From JAMIFN01 sp964544605 (GTDB taxonomy: Bacteria > Pseudomonadota > Gammaproteobacteria > Burkholderiales > Burkholderiaceae_C), in contig CAZJBX010000029.1 of NCBI GenBank assembly GCA_964544605.1, positions 1 through 32,631 on the forward strand: a DNA stretch of 32,631 nucleotides. Direction: 5' to 3'. The notes beneath the pieces are model-generated. The model searched no databases. It was not told the origin of the DNA and saw nothing but the letters and a program-made list of their open reading frames with translations. Both the position numbers and the translations under genes were made by a program. Shown piece by piece: positions 30,980-32,631 of this stretch (within the stretch, counting starts at the first letter, position 1; each line of letters opens with the position of its first letter).

Positions 30980-31861
30980 TTACAGCAAATCAAGGGGAAT
31001 CTTCAAATAATGCACGCCGTTGTCCTCAGCAGGGGGCAGATGGCCGGCGCGCACATTCACTTGAATGGCGGGCAAAATCAATTGTGGCATGGCCAAAGTG
31101 GCATCGCGGGCATCGCGCATGGCCACAAATTCGGCCTCGGTCACGCCATCGCGCACATGGATGTTGCCCGTGCGCTGCTCGGCCACGGTGCACACCCATT
31201 TGGGCTCACGGCCTGCGGGCGGGTAGTCGTGGCACAAATGCAGGCGGGTGGCATCGGGCAGGCTCAAAAGCTGGCGGATGGAGCGGAACAAAGTGGCCGA
31301 ATCACCGCCAGGGAAGTCGCAACGCGCCGTGCCGTAATCGGGCATGAACAAGGTATCGCCGACAAAGACATCCAGCGGCGTGCTGCCGTTTTTATCGCCC
31401 ACGATATAGCTCAAGCAGGCGGGCGTGTGGCCGGGCGTGTGCATGACCTCAACGGGCAGCTCGCCAATGTGGAAAACCTCGCCCTCTTCAAACAAATGGT
31501 CGAATTCCAAGCCCTCGGTGTTCATGTCTTTGGCGTTGAACACTTTTTTGAACACACCCTGCACTTGGCGGATGTGGGCACCGATGGCGATTTTGCCGCC
31601 AATGTGTTCGCGCAAATAAGGCGCGGCTGAAAGGTGGTCGGCATGGGCATGGGTTTCCAGCAGCCAATCCACGGTCAAACCCTGCTCGCGCACGGCGGCA
31701 ATCACTTGGTCGGCGCTGGCGCGGCTACTGCGGCCTGATTTGGGGTCGTAGTCCAGCACGCTGTCAATCACGGCGGCGCGTTGCGTTTTGGGGCAACTGA
31801 CGATGTGGGTGACAGTGAAGGTGGCGGGGTCAAAAAACGATTGAATCTGGGCGGTGCTCAT
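30980..31861 (-). CDS. MBL-fold hydrolase, persulfide-dioxygenase (ETHE1/Blh)-like
   Basis: A 293-residue metallo-beta-lactamase-fold protein. The metal motif THAHADH has His71, His73, Asp75 and His76; HTPGH gives His145, and FVGDTLFMPDYGTARCDFPGGD supplies Asp169 and a block conserved in ETHE1-like persulfide dioxygenases and Blh proteins. Those enzymes oxidise glutathione persulfide to sulfite. AVIDSVLDYDPKSGR at 31-45 is typical of the Blh type. The ATG at 31861 has AGGAGA eight bases upstream. It lies between a DsrE-like gene (50 bp upstream) and a SulP gene (6 bp downstream), which supports a role in sulfur metabolism. Detoxification of sulfide is inferred. Confidence 0.85.
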   Translation of the reverse strand: MSTAQIQSFFDPATFTVTHIVSCPKTQRAAVIDSVLDYDPKSGRSSRASADQVIAAVREQGLTVDWLLETHAHADHLSAAPYLREHIGGKIAIGAHIRQVQGVFKKVFNAKDMNTEGLEFDHLFEEGEVFHIGELPVEVMHTPGHTPACLSYIVGDKNGSTPLDVFVGDTLFMPDYGTARCDFPGGDSATLFRSIRQLLSLPDATRLHLCHDYPPAGREPKWVCTVAEQRTGNIHVRDGVTEAEFVAMRDARDATLAMPQLILPAIQVNVRAGHLPPAEDNGVHYLKIPLDLL

Positions 31862-31911
31862 GGCGCTCTCCTGTGGCTTGGGTGTAAAGGGCGGGGCGGT
31901 TGGGGCCAAGT

Positions 31912-32322
31912 TTAAAAGCTAAAAACCTTGCGTTCGGCTTGCAGCAGGGCTTGGCCCATGGCATCGGGCTTGGCTGGCTGCACACCGTCTTTTAAATCGG
32001 CAGCGGTGTGGCCGCTATTGGGCAAATACAGGGCGCAGACTGAGGCTGTTGCGCCTTGCTTCATGGCGCCGTCCAGCATTTGTGCGGGGCTGACATCTTT
32101 TGGCTTGAGCTTGGGGCTCTGGCTTTCTTTCAAGGCCAAATCGCCCGCTTGGTCGCAAAGCAAAATATCGACTTGCGCGCCCTGGGCCTGCATTTGCGTG
32201 GCCAAAACCATGGCCATGCCTTGGGTCATGGGGCTGGCAGAGCTGAGGATGACGGTGACGGGTTGTGCCAAAGCGGCGGCAGAAGCAAGGGTCATGGCGG
32301 CTCCAATTAAAAAATTCTTCAT
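31912..32322 (-). CDS. Periplasmic DsrE/F-like protein
   Basis: A 136-residue exported protein. Residues 1-19 form a signal peptide (MKNFLIGAAMTLASAAALA). The mature part has a DsrE/F-like alpha-beta pattern: VTVILSSASPMTQGMAMVLA, then QVDILLCDQAGDLAL and SVCALYLPNSG with a Cys that is a candidate for sulfur handling. DsrE-type proteins carry sulfur as persulfide in several pathways; in this case that is inference. The ATG at 32322 is chosen because it starts the signal peptide; the frame is open to 32388. It is followed by the metallo-hydrolase and preceded by the peroxiredoxin gene. The 103-bp gap upstream holds an imperfect GC hairpin (32377-32398) without a T tract. Confidence 0.72.
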   Translation of the reverse strand: MKNFLIGAAMTLASAAALAQPVTVILSSASPMTQGMAMVLATQMQAQGAQVDILLCDQAGDLALKESQSPKLKPKDVSPAQMLDGAMKQGATASVCALYLPNSGHTAADLKDGVQPAKPDAMGQALLQAERKVFSF

Positions 32323-32425
32323 AAGGCAATACGGGGCAATAGGGGGCTGCTGGGTTGAAGTTTGTGGGGGCAGGCAGCCGCAGCCCAAGGGCGGCGGCCA
32401 CCTCGAAGTTCAAGCACTCAGGCGC

Positions 32426-32631
32426 TTACAGGGTTTTGGTGGAGAAATACCAATCCACTGTCTCGTAACCTTCGCTGGCGCGTTTGTCGGCATCGGCGTC
32501 GGTTTTGGGTGGGGGCACGATAACAGGGCGACCAGGCGTCCAGTTCTCAGGCGTGGCCACGCCGTGCTTGTCGGAAGTTTGCAGGGCTTCGAGCAGACGC
32601 ACAAACTCGTCAATGCTGCGGCCATTGCTCA
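32426..32631 (-). CDS. 1-Cys peroxiredoxin, C-terminal part (runs off right edge)
   Basis: The last 67 residues of a Prx6-type peroxiredoxin. SNGRSIDEFVRLLEALQTSD followed by KHGVATPENWTPGRPVIVPP corresponds to the dimerisation region after the thioredoxin fold in Prx6-type enzymes, which reduce H2O2 and organic hydroperoxides. The end GYETVDWYFSTKTL differs from the usual KPYLR-type end. The active-site Cys is outside the window. It is on the same strand as the DsrE, metallo-hydrolase and SulP genes. Confidence 0.82.
   Translation of the reverse strand, partial: SNGRSIDEFVRLLEALQTSDKHGVATPENWTPGRPVIVPPPKTDADADKRASEGYETVDWYFSTKTL

Noticed and set aside
30554..31630. Plus-strand 358-codon frame opposite the SulP and metallo-hydrolase genes
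   Set aside because: Gly/Gln/His-rich shadow of two well-supported minus-strand genes.

Overview
This window looks like chromosomal DNA of a betaproteobacterium, most likely Burkholderiales and probably near Comamonadaceae. The grounds are gene content and local order (DUF502-aspS, divergent cysS and TPR/PPIase genes, rplU-rpmA-obgE, a MoxR-DUF58 operon), a QueE with the Burkholderia-type CX14CX2C cluster motif, and GC-rich codon use. That placement is inference from family knowledge; no marker search was possible. Genes are densely packed and mostly housekeeping. One assembly gap of exactly 100 N lies at 24068-24167.

Layout. (1) 1-6742, all minus: parE, a START-like protein, tcdA, queE, queD, a DUF502 membrane protein and aspS (C-terminus off the left edge). 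This joins DNA decatenation, two tRNA modification routes (ct6A and queuosine) and Asp-tRNA charging. (2) 6820-8372, plus: an overlooked 54-residue membrane protein directly ahead of radA. (3) cysS (minus) diverges from a plus run of a periplasmic TPR protein, an L,D-transpeptidase, a periplasmic cyclophilin, purM and a multi-pass GT-C-like membrane protein. (4) 16263-17059 has no gene. It is a mosaic of at least a dozen inverted repeats, including two 122-bp copies of one two-hairpin element. (5) 17060-21445, minus: obgE, rpmA, rplU with a promoter, an AI-2E family permease, a squalene-pathway hpnC and a yidB-like DUF937 gene. (6) 21572-28131, minus: ygfZ, moxR, two paralogous secreted serine protease genes and a DUF58 gene, closely spaced. 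(7) mltG (plus), then a minus cluster of 1-Cys peroxiredoxin (partial), periplasmic DsrE-like protein, persulfide-dioxygenase-like metallo-hydrolase and SulP transporter, which reads as a sulfur/peroxide module.

The most unusual parts are these. Two lysyl-endopeptidase-like lipoprotein proteases sit between moxR and DUF58, where these two genes are normally adjacent; the TgpA-type transglutaminase that usually follows DUF58 is absent. One of the proteases carries a long Thr/Ala/Pro stalk encoded by an 18-bp tandem repeat that broke the assembly, so it appears as two ORFs but is best read as one gene. The two 122-bp palindromic elements differ by a compensatory base-pair change, which suggests that their hairpins matter. 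Smaller points are a QueD homologue without the usual catalytic Cys, an AspRS with the residues of the non-discriminating type, and a TPR protein and an L,D-transpeptidase that appear to share a C-terminal domain.
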